This document shows positions 9,426-19,300 of a stretch of DNA of 64,000 bases, piece by piece. Below the pieces are notes generated by a model. That model worked only from the letters and a program-made list of their open reading frames with translations, was not told the DNA's origin and made no database searches. The stretch covers positions 496,001 through 560,000 of the forward strand of contig QJJF01000002.1 in assembly GCA_003202005.1 (NCBI GenBank). Direction: 5' to 3'. This stretch comes from Williamsia faeni. Lineage in GTDB: Bacteria > Actinomycetota > Actinomycetes > Mycobacteriales > Mycobacteriaceae. The translations under genes and the position numbers were made by a program. How positions within the stretch are numbered: the stretch's first letter is position 1; each line of letters begins with the position of its first letter.

Positions 9426-10258
9426 CAGCCACCCCGCCCACCGGCGAACCGGTTGATGTGCAACACATCCTGGCCACCGGCGAACTGGAACTCATCGGCC
9501 AGATCCGCAATGCCAGCAACGCGACCCTCGTCTGCGATGCCGTTGTCGGTGACCAGCAGGTTCGGTGCGTCTACAAACCGGTCCGCGGTGAGCAGCCGCT
9601 GTGGGACTTCCCGGACGGCACCCTCGCCGGACGTGAAGTGGCGTCGTACCTGGTGTCCGATGCGCTCGGCTGGTCGGTGGTCCCGCTGACTTTGCTGCGC
9701 GACGGACCGTTCGGTCCCGGCATGGTGCAGCGCTGGATCGACACCCCGGAACCGGCAGACGGGTTGCCGACAAGGCTCGATCTCGTCGACCTGTGTTCGC
9801 CCGATCTGGTTCCGGACGGCTGGAAGCTGATCCTGTCCGCCGTCGACTCGCGTGGCGAAGACGTGGTGCTTGTCCACGCGGACGATCCGCGGCTGCAGCG
9901 GATGGCGGTGCTCGACATCCTGATCAACAACGCGGACCGCAAGGGCGGACATGTCCTGGAAGGGCTCGACGGGCAGGTCTACGGCGTCGACCACGGCATC
10001 TGCCTGCACACCGAGGACAAACTGCGGACCGTCCTGTGGGGCTGGGCCGCCGAATCCATCCCCGCGCACCTCCTCGACGATGTCGCGGCCCTGCTCGAGG
10101 CCTTGCGCACCGAGGATTCGCCGTTGCGTGACCGACTCGCCGAATTGATCACGCCGGCGGAGGTGGTGGCGCTGGTCAACCGGACGGCGGCGATGGTCGC
10201 CACGCCGGTCATGCCCATAGCCGATCGGTCGCGACCCATCCCGTGGCCGGCGTTCTGA
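9422..10258 (+). CDS. SCO1664-family PI3/4-kinase-like protein (Rv2133c-type)
   Basis: 278 aa. The chain looks like an atypical kinase fold of the PI3/PI4-kinase or HipA type. A VRCVYKPV strand holds the ATP-binding Lys, then DFPDGTLAGREVASYLV. A catalytic-loop-like DILINNADRKGGH follows near residue 165, and a metal-binding VYGVDHGICLH after it. ATP-dependent phosphorylation is inferred; no substrate is known from sequence. It is translationally coupled to the DUF3090 gene and followed by mshC after 57 nt. Confidence 0.82.
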   Translation: MTATPPTGEPVDVQHILATGELELIGQIRNASNATLVCDAVVGDQQVRCVYKPVRGEQPLWDFPDGTLAGREVASYLVSDALGWSVVPLTLLRDGPFGPGMVQRWIDTPEPADGLPTRLDLVDLCSPDLVPDGWKLILSAVDSRGEDVVLVHADDPRLQRMAVLDILINNADRKGGHVLEGLDGQVYGVDHGICLHTEDKLRTVLWGWAAESIPAHLLDDVAALLEALRTEDSPLRDRLAELITPAEVVALVNRTAAMVATPVMPIADRSRPIPWPAF

Positions 10259-10315
10259 CCCGTTCTGGTCGGCCCCGAGAGCGCGGGTCTGTGTTGCGCC
10301 AATAAGGTGGTCATC

Positions 10316-11566
10316 ATGCAGTCGTGGTCTGAAACCGTCGTCCCCGTTGTGCCCGGTCAGGGTCCGGCATTGAGGCTCTTTGACACCTCGGACCGTCAGG
10401 TCCGTCCGGTGGTGCCCGGCAAGATCGCCACCATGTATGTGTGTGGCATCACACCTTACGACGCAACGCATCTCGGGCACGCCGCCACGTACCTGACGTT
10501 CGATCTGGTCAACCGGGTCTGGCGCGATCTCGGACACGAGGTGCACTACGTCCAGAACATCACCGACGTGGACGATCCGCTGTTCGAGCGGGCCGACCGC
10601 GACGGGATCGACTGGCGCGATCTCGGTGCGCGAGAGATCAACCTGTTCCGCGAGGACATGGCGGCCCTGCGGGTGCTGCCGCCCCGCGACTACATCGGTG
10701 CTGTTGAGTCGATCGACGAGGTCGTCGAGGTCGTCGGCAAGCTCCTGGCCTCGGGTGCCGCCTACATCGTCGATGACGAGCAGTACCCCGACGTCTACTT
10801 CCGAACCGATGCCACCGAGCAGTTCGGCTACGAGTCGGGTTACGACCTGCCGACCATGCAGAAGTTCTTCGCCGAGCGGGGCGGCGATCCCGACCGGCCC
10901 GGCAAGCGCAATCCACTCGACGCGCTGGTCTGGCGGGCCGCCCGTGACGGCGAACCGTCGTGGGACTCACCCCACGGACCAGGCCGGCCCGGCTGGCACA
11001 TCGAGTGCGCCGCAATCGCTTTGAACCGGATCGGAACCGGATTCGACGTGCAGGGCGGCGGCAGCGATCTGATCTTCCCGCACCATGAGTTCTCTGCAGC
11101 TCACGGCGAGGCGCTGACCGGTGCCCGTCGCTTTGCGAAGCATTACGTGCACGCCGGGATGATCGGGCTCGACGGCGAGAAGATGTCGAAGTCGAAGGGC
11201 AACCTCGTTTTGGTGTCGAAGCTCCGCGCCGCCGATGTCGACCCCGGTGCAATCCGTCTGGGTCTGCTGGCCGGTCACTACCGCACCGACCGGGCCTGGA
11301 CCGATGAGGTGCTCGCCGAGGCCGTCACCCGCCTGGAACTGTGGCGAAAAGCCGCGGCCTGCGAGTCCGGTCCCGATGCCGCTCCGACGATCGAGCGACT
11401 GCGCCTGCACCTGACCGACGATCTCGACACCCCCAAAGCACTTATCGCGATTGATGCCTGGGCCCACGACACATTGGGTGGGCTCGGTTCGGCCAAGACC
11501 GCACCGGCCGACGTGGCCAATGCGGTCGACGCGCTCCTCGGCGTCAACATCGCTCCGCTTGGGTAA
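10316..11566 (+). CDS. mshC: Mycothiol ligase (Cys:GlcN-Ins ligase)
   Basis: 416 aa. ATP-dependent joining of L-cysteine to 1D-myo-inositol 2-amino-2-deoxy-alpha-D-glucopyranoside, the third step in mycothiol synthesis. It is a class I tRNA-synthetase-like enzyme related to CysRS: C43 in [16 protein letters not shown] (zinc Cys and HIGH-type HLGH at 52-55), a later IECAA zinc Cys, [13 protein letters not shown], and KMSKS at 289-293. The CysRS C-terminal anticodon domain is missing, which separates MshC from cysS. ATG 10316 gives the family length. Confidence 0.97.
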   Translation: MQSWSETVVPVVPGQGPALRLFDTSDRQVRPVVPGKIATMYVCGITPYDATHLGHAATYLTFDLVNRVWRDLGHEVHYVQNITDVDDPLFERADRDGIDWRDLGAREINLFREDMAALRVLPPRDYIGAVESIDEVVEVVGKLLASGAAYIVDDEQYPDVYFRTDATEQFGYESGYDLPTMQKFFAERGGDPDRPGKRNPLDALVWRAARDGEPSWDSPHGPGRPGWHIECAAIALNRIGTGFDVQGGGSDLIFPHHEFSAAHGEALTGARRFAKHYVHAGMIGLDGEKMSKSKGNLVLVSKLRAADVDPGAIRLGLLAGHYRTDRAWTDEVLAEAVTRLELWRKAAACESGPDAAPTIERLRLHLTDDLDTPKALIAIDAWAHDTLGGLGSAKTAPADVANAVDALLGVNIAPLG

Positions 11567-11577
11567 GGTTCGACATC

Positions 11578-11886
11578 GTGGCCAAAGAGCAAGAGATCGA
11601 TCCCGACACAGCTGACGGTGTGTGGGCCGTGACGACGCGGACGTCGACCTATCTGCTGGACTTTGGCGAGATGACCCTGCTCCGTGCACCGGGCGTCGGT
11701 AGCAGCGGCGACGAGGCCTGGACCGTGAGTCGGCTCCGCCGCGATTCCGAAGACATCCCCCTGCTCGGGGTGAAGTCATGCCGCGTGGGGGAGTCGGCGC
11801 AATTCTGGGTTCGTGCGGCCGACGATCCCGATGTCCGGACGTGGCGCATCACCACGCCCGTCGTGACGATCGAACGGATCTCCTGA
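11578..11886 (+). CDS. Hypothetical protein, 102 aa
   Basis: Starts with GTG 11 nt after mshC. The sequence is beta-rich (VWAVTTRTSTYLLDFGEMTLLRAPG, QFWVRAADDPDVRTWRITTPVVTIERI) with no signal peptide, membrane segment or cysteine pair; the single Cys lies in KSCRVG. I do not recognise a family. Codon use resembles the neighbours and the frame is well filled, so it is probably a real gene. It ends where the first 21-bp repeat array begins. Confidence 0.65.
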   Translation: MAKEQEIDPDTADGVWAVTTRTSTYLLDFGEMTLLRAPGVGSSGDEAWTVSRLRRDSEDIPLLGVKSCRVGESAQFWVRAADDPDVRTWRITTPVVTIERIS

Positions 11887-11888
11887 CC

Positions 11889-11993
11889 GCCGACCGTGCC
11901 CAAATCGCCGCCGACCGTGCTCAAATCGCCGCCGAGCGTGCTCAAATCGCCGCCGAGCGTGCTCTAGTTACCGCCGACCGTGCCGACGTTGTC
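11889..11993. repeat. Forward array of 21-bp tandem repeats (5 units)
   Basis: Five head-to-tail 21-bp units at 11889, 11910, 11931, 11952 and 11973. Units 1-3 are nearly identical, sharing the core GA(C/G)CGTGC(C/T)CAAATCGCC; units 4 and 5 drift at their 3' ends. Lies in the gap between a rightward gene and leftward nirD. It faces a related inverted array at 12007-12111. Confidence 0.9.
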
Positions 11994-12006
11994 GAACGGC
12001 GTGCAG

Positions 12007-12111
12007 TATCGGCCCGCTCGATTGCTCGATGGGCACGGTCAACGGTTGGATGGGCACGGTCAACGGTTGGATCGGCCCGCTCGACGGTCGGATCGGCACG
12101 CTCGACGGAGG
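12007..12111. repeat. Inverted array of related 21-bp tandem repeats (5 units)
   Basis: Five 21-bp units at 12007, 12028, 12049, 12070 and 12091; the units at 12028 and 12049 are identical. Their reverse complement carries the same GACCGTGCCCA or GAGCG(T/G)GCC core as the array at 11889-11993, so the two arrays form opposed arms about 13 nt apart. A transcript of this gap could fold into a large imperfect hairpin, possibly acting as terminator for both converging genes. Confidence 0.88.
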
Positions 12112-12116
12112 TCGGG

Positions 12117-12440
12117 TCAGGTCCAGATGTGGATCTGACCGTCGTGGACCTTCGCCTGGAAGACCGGGAGGGCGTCGATGTCGGTTCCGTTGGTGCACCG
12201 ACCGTCGTCGAAGGAAAAGGTGTACTGGTGCAGCGGGCACATCACCTTGGTGGTGTCGGTCTGACCGTCGGCGATCGGACCGCCCTTGTGCGGGCAGCGC
12301 GCACCCAGTGCGCGGACAGATCCATCGGACATCAGGAAGACCGCAACCTGTTGTCCGTCAACGACATAGGTGCGTCCTTCGCCGACAGTGAGATCCGTCA
12401 CCGGACCCACCCGCGTGAACCCGGTGTCTGTGGCAGTCAT
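12117..12440 (-). CDS. nirD: Nitrite reductase (NADH) small subunit, Rieske-like
   Basis: 107 aa. Small partner of NirB in cytoplasmic assimilatory nitrite reduction to ammonium. It has the Rieske ligand set C-x-H (ARCPHKGG) and C-x2-H (CPLHQYTF), so it may bind a [2Fe-2S] cluster; some NirD proteins lack the ligands but this one keeps them. The ATG at 12440 overlaps the nirB stop by four bases (ATGA), so the subunits are coupled. Confidence 0.94.
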   Translation of the reverse strand: MTATDTGFTRVGPVTDLTVGEGRTYVVDGQQVAVFLMSDGSVRALGARCPHKGGPIADGQTDTTKVMCPLHQYTFSFDDGRCTNGTDIDALPVFQAKVHDGQIHIWT

Positions 12441-14929
12441 CGGACCGGCACCAATGGCAGCTTGATGAGCGGCAGCGACGGCTCGAACTGTGCGGGTGAC
12501 TTGGGCTCGAGGCGTTCCTTCCAGGGATCGCTGTAGGCGGCCGCCGATGCCGAGATCCGGTCGGACAAGCCGTCCACCAATCCATCCCGGTCGTCGATGA
12601 GAATTGCCCGGAGTTCCTCGATGCCCACCCGCGGGACCCACGCGTAGGTGCGTTCGAGCCACTTCCCCTGTTCTCGGTAGTACTGGATGAACACCCCGCA
12701 GATGCGCAGCACCTCGTCGGCTCCGACGGCGGTGGTCAGCAGATCACCCTTGCGGATGTGGGCCCCGGCCGCGCCGCCGACATAGATCTCCCAGCGGCCG
12801 TCACCGACCGCGACCACACCGAAGTCCTTGCACAGGGCCTCCGCGCAGTTGCGCGGACAACCGGTGACGGCCAGTTTGAGTTTCGCGGGCGCTTCGAGGC
12901 CCTGATAGCGCTCCTCGATCGCGATGCCGAGTGCGGTCGAGTCGTCGAGACCAAAGCGGCAGAACTCCAGGCCCACACATGTTTTGACCGTCCGGAAGCT
13001 CTTTCCATAGGCGTAGCCGGAGGGCATGTCGAGATCAGCCCACACCTTCGGCAGATCTTCCTTGCGGATGCCGAGCAGGTCGATGCGCTGGCCGCCGGTG
13101 ACCTTGACCATCGGGATGTTGTATTTGTCTGCGACATCGGCGATTCGGCGCAGTTGTGCCGGACTGGTCACACCGCCCTTCATCTGCGGGACCACCGAGA
13201 AGGTGCCGTCGCGCTGGATGTTGGCGTGGACGCGGTCGTTGATGAACAGTGCGCCGCGTTCGTCTTCCCACTCGGCGCCCCAGATGATCCGGAGCAACGA
13301 CGCGAGTGGCATCTTGGCGGTCACGTCGTCGCCGTCCGGCGACAGTGCGCCGGCCACCGCCGACACCGACCGCAGGTCGAGTTCCCGAATCCGGGACATG
13401 AGTTCGGGTTTGGTCAGTGGAATCGACGGGACGTACCAGTCCGCCGATGGATCGACGGCCAACTCGCCGCCGGCGGCGCAGGCCACGATGTCGCCGACGA
13501 GTCCCTTGCAGGAGCCGCAGCCCTTGCCCGCGCGGGTCTTCGCGACGACCTCGCCGACCGTCTTGGCGCCGGCGTGAACACACGCGACTATGTCGCCCTT
13601 GGTGACCCCGTTGCAGTTACAGACCTGGACGTCGTCGGAGAGTTCGGCGGCGCCGGTCTGGGCGCTCGGGGTGCCCATGTCGAAGAGCATGCTGATGCGT
13701 TCGTCGGGCAACGCCACCTTGTCGTCGAACGCCTGGGTCAGGAAGTTGACCTTGCTGATGTCGCCCAGCAACATCGCGCCGATCAGCTTGTTGTCGCGGA
13801 CGACCACGGACTTGTATGTGCCACTGCGGGGTTCGTAGAACTGGACGAATTCATCCGTGTCACGTTCGGGCCCTTTGACACCCATCGCCGCGACATCCAC
13901 CCCGGCGACCTTGAGCTTCGTCGTCAGCCGCGAGCCGTGATAGGCCGCATCGGGATTGTTGCCCGTCAGTACATCGGCCAGGACCCCCGCCTGCTCCCAC
14001 AGCGGGGCCACGAGCCCGTAGACCTCTCCGCGGTGCTGGCAGCATTCACCAACGGCGTAGATCGCACCCTCGTCCTCGCAGCGCATCTGGTCGTCGACGA
14101 CGATCCCGCGTTCGATGACCAGGCCGGCGCGCCGCGCGAGTTCGACGTTGGGCCGGATACCCGCCGTCACGACGATCATGTCCGCCAGGAGACTGCTGTC
14201 GTCGTTGAAACCGACCCCGGCGACGGCACCGTTGTCGGCGCGCAGTACCGCAGTGGTGCGCTTGGAGGTGTACACACCGACGCCGAGCTCTTCGATCTTG
14301 TTACGCAGGACCCGCCCGCCGCGTTCGTCGAGTTGCTGGTTCATCAGGTGTCCGGGGGAGTGCACCACGTCGACGTCGATGCCCTGGGTCCGCAGCCCGT
14401 ACGCGGCCTCGAGTCCGAGCAGGCCGCCACCGATGACAACTGCGCGGATCCCGTCGCGGGACAACGCCATCTGCAACATCCCGTTGGTGTCTTCGATGGT
14501 CCGGAACCCGAAGACCCCACGTGCGAGCCGTCCGTCGGCCTCGCGCAGGCCGTCCATGTTGGGGAAGAACGTGTTGCTGCCGGTGGCGATCACGAGCACG
14601 TCGTAGTCGATGGTCCGGTCGCTCTCGCAGGTGACGACTTTGGCGAAGCGGTCCACGCCGACGGCGCGGTCGCCGGCATAGAGCCGGACATCGTTCTCGC
14701 GGTACCAGGCCATCGGGTTGAGCATGAGGTCGTCGTCGTCGATCGAACTCTCACCGGCCAGCACATGCGAGAGCATGATCCGGTTATAGTTGCCGTACGG
14801 CTCGTCGCCGATCATCGTGATCTCGAACTGTGACCCGCCGCCGCGCTGCAGGATCTCTTCGACGGTGCGGGCGCCGGCCATCCCGTTGCCGACCACCACC
14901 AGTCTTTGCCGCTGCTGTGCCTCCGGCAT
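12437..14929 (-). CDS. nirB: Nitrite reductase (NADH) large subunit
   Basis: 830 aa. Reduces nitrite to ammonium with NADH. Domains in order: FAD/NAD(P)-binding oxidoreductase (VVVGNGMAGARTVEEIL at the start, VIGGGLLGLEAAYGL mid-domain), a BFD-like [2Fe-2S] domain with CNCNGVTKGDI...CGSCKG, then two ferredoxin-like half domains and a siroheme/[4Fe-4S] domain with TCVGLEFCRFG and TGCPRNCAEALCKDFGVV. The ATG at 14929 shares its A with the stop of the upstream 115-aa gene. No nitrate reductase gene is in the window. Confidence 0.96.
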   Translation of the reverse strand: MPEAQQRQRLVVVGNGMAGARTVEEILQRGGGSQFEITMIGDEPYGNYNRIMLSHVLAGESSIDDDDLMLNPMAWYRENDVRLYAGDRAVGVDRFAKVVTCESDRTIDYDVLVIATGSNTFFPNMDGLREADGRLARGVFGFRTIEDTNGMLQMALSRDGIRAVVIGGGLLGLEAAYGLRTQGIDVDVVHSPGHLMNQQLDERGGRVLRNKIEELGVGVYTSKRTTAVLRADNGAVAGVGFNDDSSLLADMIVVTAGIRPNVELARRAGLVIERGIVVDDQMRCEDEGAIYAVGECCQHRGEVYGLVAPLWEQAGVLADVLTGNNPDAAYHGSRLTTKLKVAGVDVAAMGVKGPERDTDEFVQFYEPRSGTYKSVVVRDNKLIGAMLLGDISKVNFLTQAFDDKVALPDERISMLFDMGTPSAQTGAAELSDDVQVCNCNGVTKGDIVACVHAGAKTVGEVVAKTRAGKGCGSCKGLVGDIVACAAGGELAVDPSADWYVPSIPLTKPELMSRIRELDLRSVSAVAGALSPDGDDVTAKMPLASLLRIIWGAEWEDERGALFINDRVHANIQRDGTFSVVPQMKGGVTSPAQLRRIADVADKYNIPMVKVTGGQRIDLLGIRKEDLPKVWADLDMPSGYAYGKSFRTVKTCVGLEFCRFGLDDSTALGIAIEERYQGLEAPAKLKLAVTGCPRNCAEALCKDFGVVAVGDGRWEIYVGGAAGAHIRKGDLLTTAVGADEVLRICGVFIQYYREQGKWLERTYAWVPRVGIEELRAILIDDRDGLVDGLSDRISASAAAYSDPWKERLEPKSPAQFEPSLPLIKLPLVPVR

Positions 14930-15276
14930 CAGAACTCCACGAACCCGAAGTCGACGACGAGCTCTCCCGTGCACCCCTCCGGCGCCGCGAACACCAACTC
15001 CAGGACACCGTCGGCGTCGACATCCTCGACCACCCGCAACGGCACGTTCACCGACGCCTTCGCACCCATCGGAAACCACCGCATGGGCCGTTGATCGCGC
15101 AGCAGGGTCACGTAGACGAGTTCGCCCGAGCTGTTGCCGCCGCGGAAGTACAGCGGTTGGACGGTGAGGCCGGCCGGGACCTGATAGGTCAGTGACGGAT
15201 CCAAGGGAGCCGCCTTGGTGAGGCCGCTTCCGGTGAAGGTGAAGACACCCTGGAGGAACTTCGGTGTGCTGGACAT
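14929..15276 (-). CDS. Small protein coupled to nirBD, unknown family
   Basis: 115 aa from ATG 15276. No signal peptide or membrane segment; beta-strand-rich with motifs QVPAGLTVQPLYFRGGNSSGELVYV and a closing GELVVDFGFVEF. I do not recognise a characterised family. Its stop (TGA) and the nirB start (ATG) share one base, and nirD overlaps nirB, so the three form a single translationally coupled unit. A role in nitrite or nitrate assimilation is inferred from position only. Confidence 0.7.
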   Translation of the reverse strand: MSSTPKFLQGVFTFTGSGLTKAAPLDPSLTYQVPAGLTVQPLYFRGGNSSGELVYVTLLRDQRPMRWFPMGAKASVNVPLRVVEDVDADGVLELVFAAPEGCTGELVVDFGFVEF

Positions 15277-15310
15277 GGTCCCTACTGAACGTGAGTTCGA
15301 TGAACCAGCA

Positions 15311-15326
15311 CTTGCAACAGGGTTAC
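15311..15326 (-). promoter_or_regulatory. Possible GlnR half-site upstream of the nirBD unit
   Basis: The minus strand reads GTAAC-CCTGTT-GCAAG 35 nt before the first gene, resembling one half of the actinobacterial GlnR box (GTnAC-n6-GnAAC). A second half with correct spacing is not convincing, so this is only a candidate for nitrogen control. Confidence 0.25.
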
Positions 15327-15392
15327 GAGTCCATTGTCAGGACCTCACCGCGTTCACAGCAGGTCGGTGATCACGCCGTCCTGATGGGGACT

Positions 15393-16274
15393 CTAACCGC
15401 CGAAGCGTCCGCCGGGACCGCGTCTGCGCAGGTAGCGCTCGAATTCCGCGGCCAGGGCATCGCCATCGATCTTCGACAGTGTTTCGTCGACGCTGACCTC
15501 GGCGTCGCCGCGTTCTTCGAGTCCACGCACGTAATCCGAGATCTCGTCGTCGTCTTCGGTCATCTCGGTGACCGCGCGTTCCCATTCCTCGGCCTGCTCC
15601 GGCAGTTCGCCGAGCGGCACCTCGACGTCGAGGACCTCTTCGAGCTGGCTCAGCAGTGCCGCCGAGGCCTTCGGGTTGGGCGGCGCCGACACGTAGTGGG
15701 GGACTGCGGCCCAGAAGGAGATTGCCGGGATACCTGCCGCCACGCAGGCATCCTGCAGGACGCCCGTGATCCCGGTGGGACCCTCGTACCGGCTCTCCTC
15801 GAGCTTGAACCGTTTCGCCGATTCGCTGCTGTACGCGGCACCTGTCACCGGGACCGGCCGGGTGTGCGGGGTGTCGGCCAGAAGTGCGGCCAGGATCACC
15901 ACCGTCTCGACCTCGAGTTCCCGGGCGATGTCCAGGATCTCCGCGCAGAATCCGCGCCACCGCATGTTCGGTTCGATTCCGCGCAGCAGCACGATATCTC
16001 GGTCCGAGCCCGGCGGCGTACAGTACGAGATCGAGGTGGTCGGCCAATCGATCCTCCGGGTGACTCCATCGATCTGTTTGATCGAGGGTCGGTTCACCTG
16101 GAAGTCGTAGTAGTCGTCTGAATCGATCTCGGCGAGCGGTACTGCGTCCCAGACCAGTTCCAGATGCTCCACGGCTCCACTGGCCGCGTCGCCGGCGTCG
16201 TTCCAACCCTCGAAGGCAGCAACAAGCGTGGGGCGGCGCAACTGTGGCAGGCTTGCGCTTTGCTCGGCGTTCAC
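15393..16274 (-). CDS. PAC2-family protein (Rv2125-type)
   Basis: 293 aa, GTG start at 16274. Belongs to the PAC2 (proteasome assembly chaperone 2-like) family seen in proteasome-bearing actinobacteria. Features: LVAAFEGWNDAGDAAS near the N-terminus, DIVLLRGIEPNMRWRGFCAEIL, ALLADTPHTRPVPVTG, YEGPTGITGVLQDAC, PHYVSAPPNPKASAALL, and an acidic helical tail. The name comes from eukaryotic chaperones; a role in bacterial proteasome assembly is not established. Divergent from metH across 51 nt, as Rv2125 is from Rv2124c. Confidence 0.9.
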   Translation of the reverse strand: MNAEQSASLPQLRRPTLVAAFEGWNDAGDAASGAVEHLELVWDAVPLAEIDSDDYYDFQVNRPSIKQIDGVTRRIDWPTTSISYCTPPGSDRDIVLLRGIEPNMRWRGFCAEILDIARELEVETVVILAALLADTPHTRPVPVTGAAYSSESAKRFKLEESRYEGPTGITGVLQDACVAAGIPAISFWAAVPHYVSAPPNPKASAALLSQLEEVLDVEVPLGELPEQAEEWERAVTEMTEDDDEISDYVRGLEERGDAEVSVDETLSKIDGDALAAEFERYLRRRGPGGRFGG

Positions 16275-16325
16275 TGATCCAGCCTACGACCGAACCCCAA
16301 TCGAGAGCGAACTACCCTGATAACT

Positions 16326-19300
16326 ATGTCCTCAGCCACATCGCCGTCCTTCGATACGGAATTGCTCACCGCGATGAGCAAACGCGTCTTGATCGGTGAC
16401 GGTGCCATGGGAACCATGTTGCAGGCCGCGGATCTGACGTTGGACGATTTCCTCGGCCTCGAAGGCTGCAACGAGATCCTCAACGACACCCGGCCCGATG
16501 TGCTCCGCGAGATCCACCGCGCCTATTTCGAAGCCGGAGCGGACGCGGTCGAGACCAACACCTTCGGCTGCAACCTGTCGAACCTCGGTGACTACGACAT
16601 CGGCGACCGGATCCGGGAGCTTGCGTTCAAGGGAACGCAGCTGGCCCGCGAGGTCGCCGACGAGGTCGGTCCCAGCGCAGACGGCACGCCGCGGTTCGTG
16701 CTGGGTTCCATCGGTCCCGGCACCAAGCTGCCGACCCTGGGCCACACGACGTTCGCCTCGATCCGCGACGCCTACTACGAATGTGCTGCGGGCATGCTCG
16801 ACGGCGGCGCCGACGCCATCCTGATCGAGACGTCGCAGGACCTGCTCCAGGTCAAGGCCGCGATCCTCGGATCCCAGCAGGCGATGGCCGATCTCGAACG
16901 CCGGATCCCGATCATCGCCCACGTGACGGTCGAGACCACCGGCACGATGCTCCTCGGGTCGGAGATCGGTGCCGCCCTGGCCGCACTCGAGCCGCTGGGC
17001 ATCGACATGATCGGGCTCAACTGCGCCACCGGCCCCGCCGAGATGAGCGAGCACCTACGGTACCTCAGCAAGCACGCACAGGTGCCCGTCTCGGTCATGC
17101 CCAACGCCGGCCTGCCCCAACTGGGCCCGAACGGCGCCGAGTACCCGCTGACACCGGAAGAGCTCGCCGACGCCCTGAGTGGTTTCGTCCGAGAGTTCGG
17201 GCTCGCGTTTGTCGGCGGCTGCTGTGGCACCACACCCGAACACATCCGGCAGGTGGCGCAGGCTGTCGCCGGTGTGACCAAGGCGCCGCGCACGATCGAA
17301 CACGAGGCCGAGGTCTCGTCGCTCTACAGCGCGGTCCCGTTCTCGCAGGATGCCTCCATCCTGATGATCGGTGAGCGGACGAACTCGAACGGATCGAAGG
17401 CGTTCCGTGACGCGATGCTGGCCGAGGACTACCAGAAGTGCCTCGACATCGCGAAGGATCAGACCCGCGACGGCGCCCACATGCTCGACCTCAACGTCGA
17501 CTACGTGGGCCGCGACGGTGCCGCCGACATGTCGGCGCTCGCCAGTCGGCTGGCGACCTCGTCGACGCTGCCGATCATGCTCGACTCGACCGAGCCCGAG
17601 GTCATCGCGGCCGGCCTCGAACATCTCGGCGGAAGGTGTGCGGTCAACTCGGTCAACTACGAAGACGGCGACGGGCCCGAGTCGCGCTTCACCAAGATCA
17701 TGACGCTGGTCAAGACCCACGGCGCTGCCGTGGTTGCCCTGACCATCGACGAAGAGGGCCAGGCTCGCACCGCCGAGTGGAAGGTCCGCATCGCCGAGCG
17801 GCTGATCACCGACATCACCGAGAACTGGGGCATGAAGGAAGAGGACATCATCATCGATGCCCTGACCTTCCCGATCTCGACCGGCCAGGAAGAAGTCCGC
17901 AAGGACGGCATCGAGACCATCGAGGCCATCCGCATCCTCAAGGAGAGCCACCCGGAGGTGCATTTCACCCTTGGTATCTCCAACATCTCGTTCGGCCTGA
18001 ACCCTGCGGCCCGGCAGGTGCTCAACTCGGTGTTCCTGCACGAGTGTGTGCAGGCCGGTCTCGACACCGCGATCGTGCACGCATCGAAGATCCTGCCGAT
18101 GTCGAAGATCCCCGACGAGCAGCGTGAGGTTGCGCTCGATCTGGTCTACGACCGTCGCCGCGAGGGCTACGACCCGCTGCAGAAGCTGATGGCGCTGTTC
18201 GAAGGTGTGTCGGCGGCGTCGGCTCGCGAGAGCCGCGCCCAGGAGCTGAACAGGCTGCCATTGTTCGAGCGCCTCGAAAGGCGCATCGTCGACGGTGAAC
18301 GGGCCGGACTCGAAAACGATCTCGATGAGGCCATGCTGGAGAAGCCGCCGCTGGAGATCATCAACGTGACCCTGCTGGCCGGCATGAAGACCGTCGGTGA
18401 GCTGTTCGGTTCGGGCCAGATGCAGTTGCCGTTTGTGCTCCAGTCCGCCGAGGTCATGAAAACCGCTGTGGCACACCTCGAACCGCACATGGAGGCGACC
18501 GGGGAAGACGGCAAGGGGCGGATCGTCCTCGCGACGGTCAAGGGCGATGTCCACGACATCGGCAAGAACCTCGTCGACATCATCCTGTCGAACAACGGCT
18601 ACGAAGTGGTCAACATCGGTATCAAGCAACCGATCTCGACCATCGTCGAAGTGGCGCAGGACAAGAATGCCGACGTCATCGGGATGTCCGGGCTGCTGGT
18701 GAAGTCGACCGTGGTCATGAAGGACAACCTCAAGGAGCTCAACAGCCGTGGGCTGGCCGGGAAGTACCCGGTTCTCCTCGGTGGCGCCGCGCTGACCCGT
18801 TCCTACGTCGAGAACGATCTGAGCGAAACCTACGAGGGCGACGTGCACTATGCCCGTGACGCTTTCGAGGGTCTGCGGTTGATGGACGACATCATGCTGG
18901 TCAAGCGTGGTGGTGGCCTCGATCCGAACAGTCCCGAGGCGATCGCGGCCGCGGAGAAGACGGCAGAGCGCAAGGAACGCCACGCGCGTTCGAAGCGCAT
19001 CGCCGAAAAGCGCAAAGCCGAGGCGGCGCCCGTCGTGGTCCCGCAGCGTTCAGATGTCGCGGCCGGACTCCCGGTGCCGACGCCGCCGTTCTGGGGTTCA
19101 CGCATCGTCAAGGGCATCCCGGTCGCCGAGTACCTCACGTTGCTCGACGAACGCGCGTTGTTCTTGGGGCAGTGGGGACTTCGCGGCGCCCGTGCCGGCG
19201 AAGGACCGAGCTACGAGGACCTTGTCGAATCCGATGGCAAACCGCGTCTGCGGTACTGGATCGACCGCCTCGCCACGGAGAACATCCTCCAGCACGCGGC

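Noticed and set aside
8831-10546. 571-residue minus-strand frame opposite DUF3090 and SCO1664 genes
   Set aside because: Antisense to two conserved coupled genes and rich in Arg/His/Asp as expected for a shadow.
11889-12111. CRISPR array
   Set aside because: Units are contiguous 21-bp tandem repeats without unique spacers, arranged as two opposed blocks, and no cas genes occur in the window.
11778-12536. A protein with heptad repeats (ADRAQIA) read through the first repeat array
   Set aside because: The open frame overlaps the 102-aa gene and runs antisense through nirD; the regular heptads follow automatically from a 21-bp period.
12758-14833. 691-residue open frame opposite nirB
   Set aside because: Typical long antisense frame of GC-rich DNA; nirB on the other strand has all cofactor motifs and normal codon use.
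16275-16325. Cobalamin riboswitch before metH
   Set aside because: The gap is only 51 nt and lacks the B12-box core seen before cobN.
17055-18983. 642-residue open frame opposite metH
   Set aside because: Lies entirely within metH, has no recognisable domains, and shows the composition of a shadow frame.
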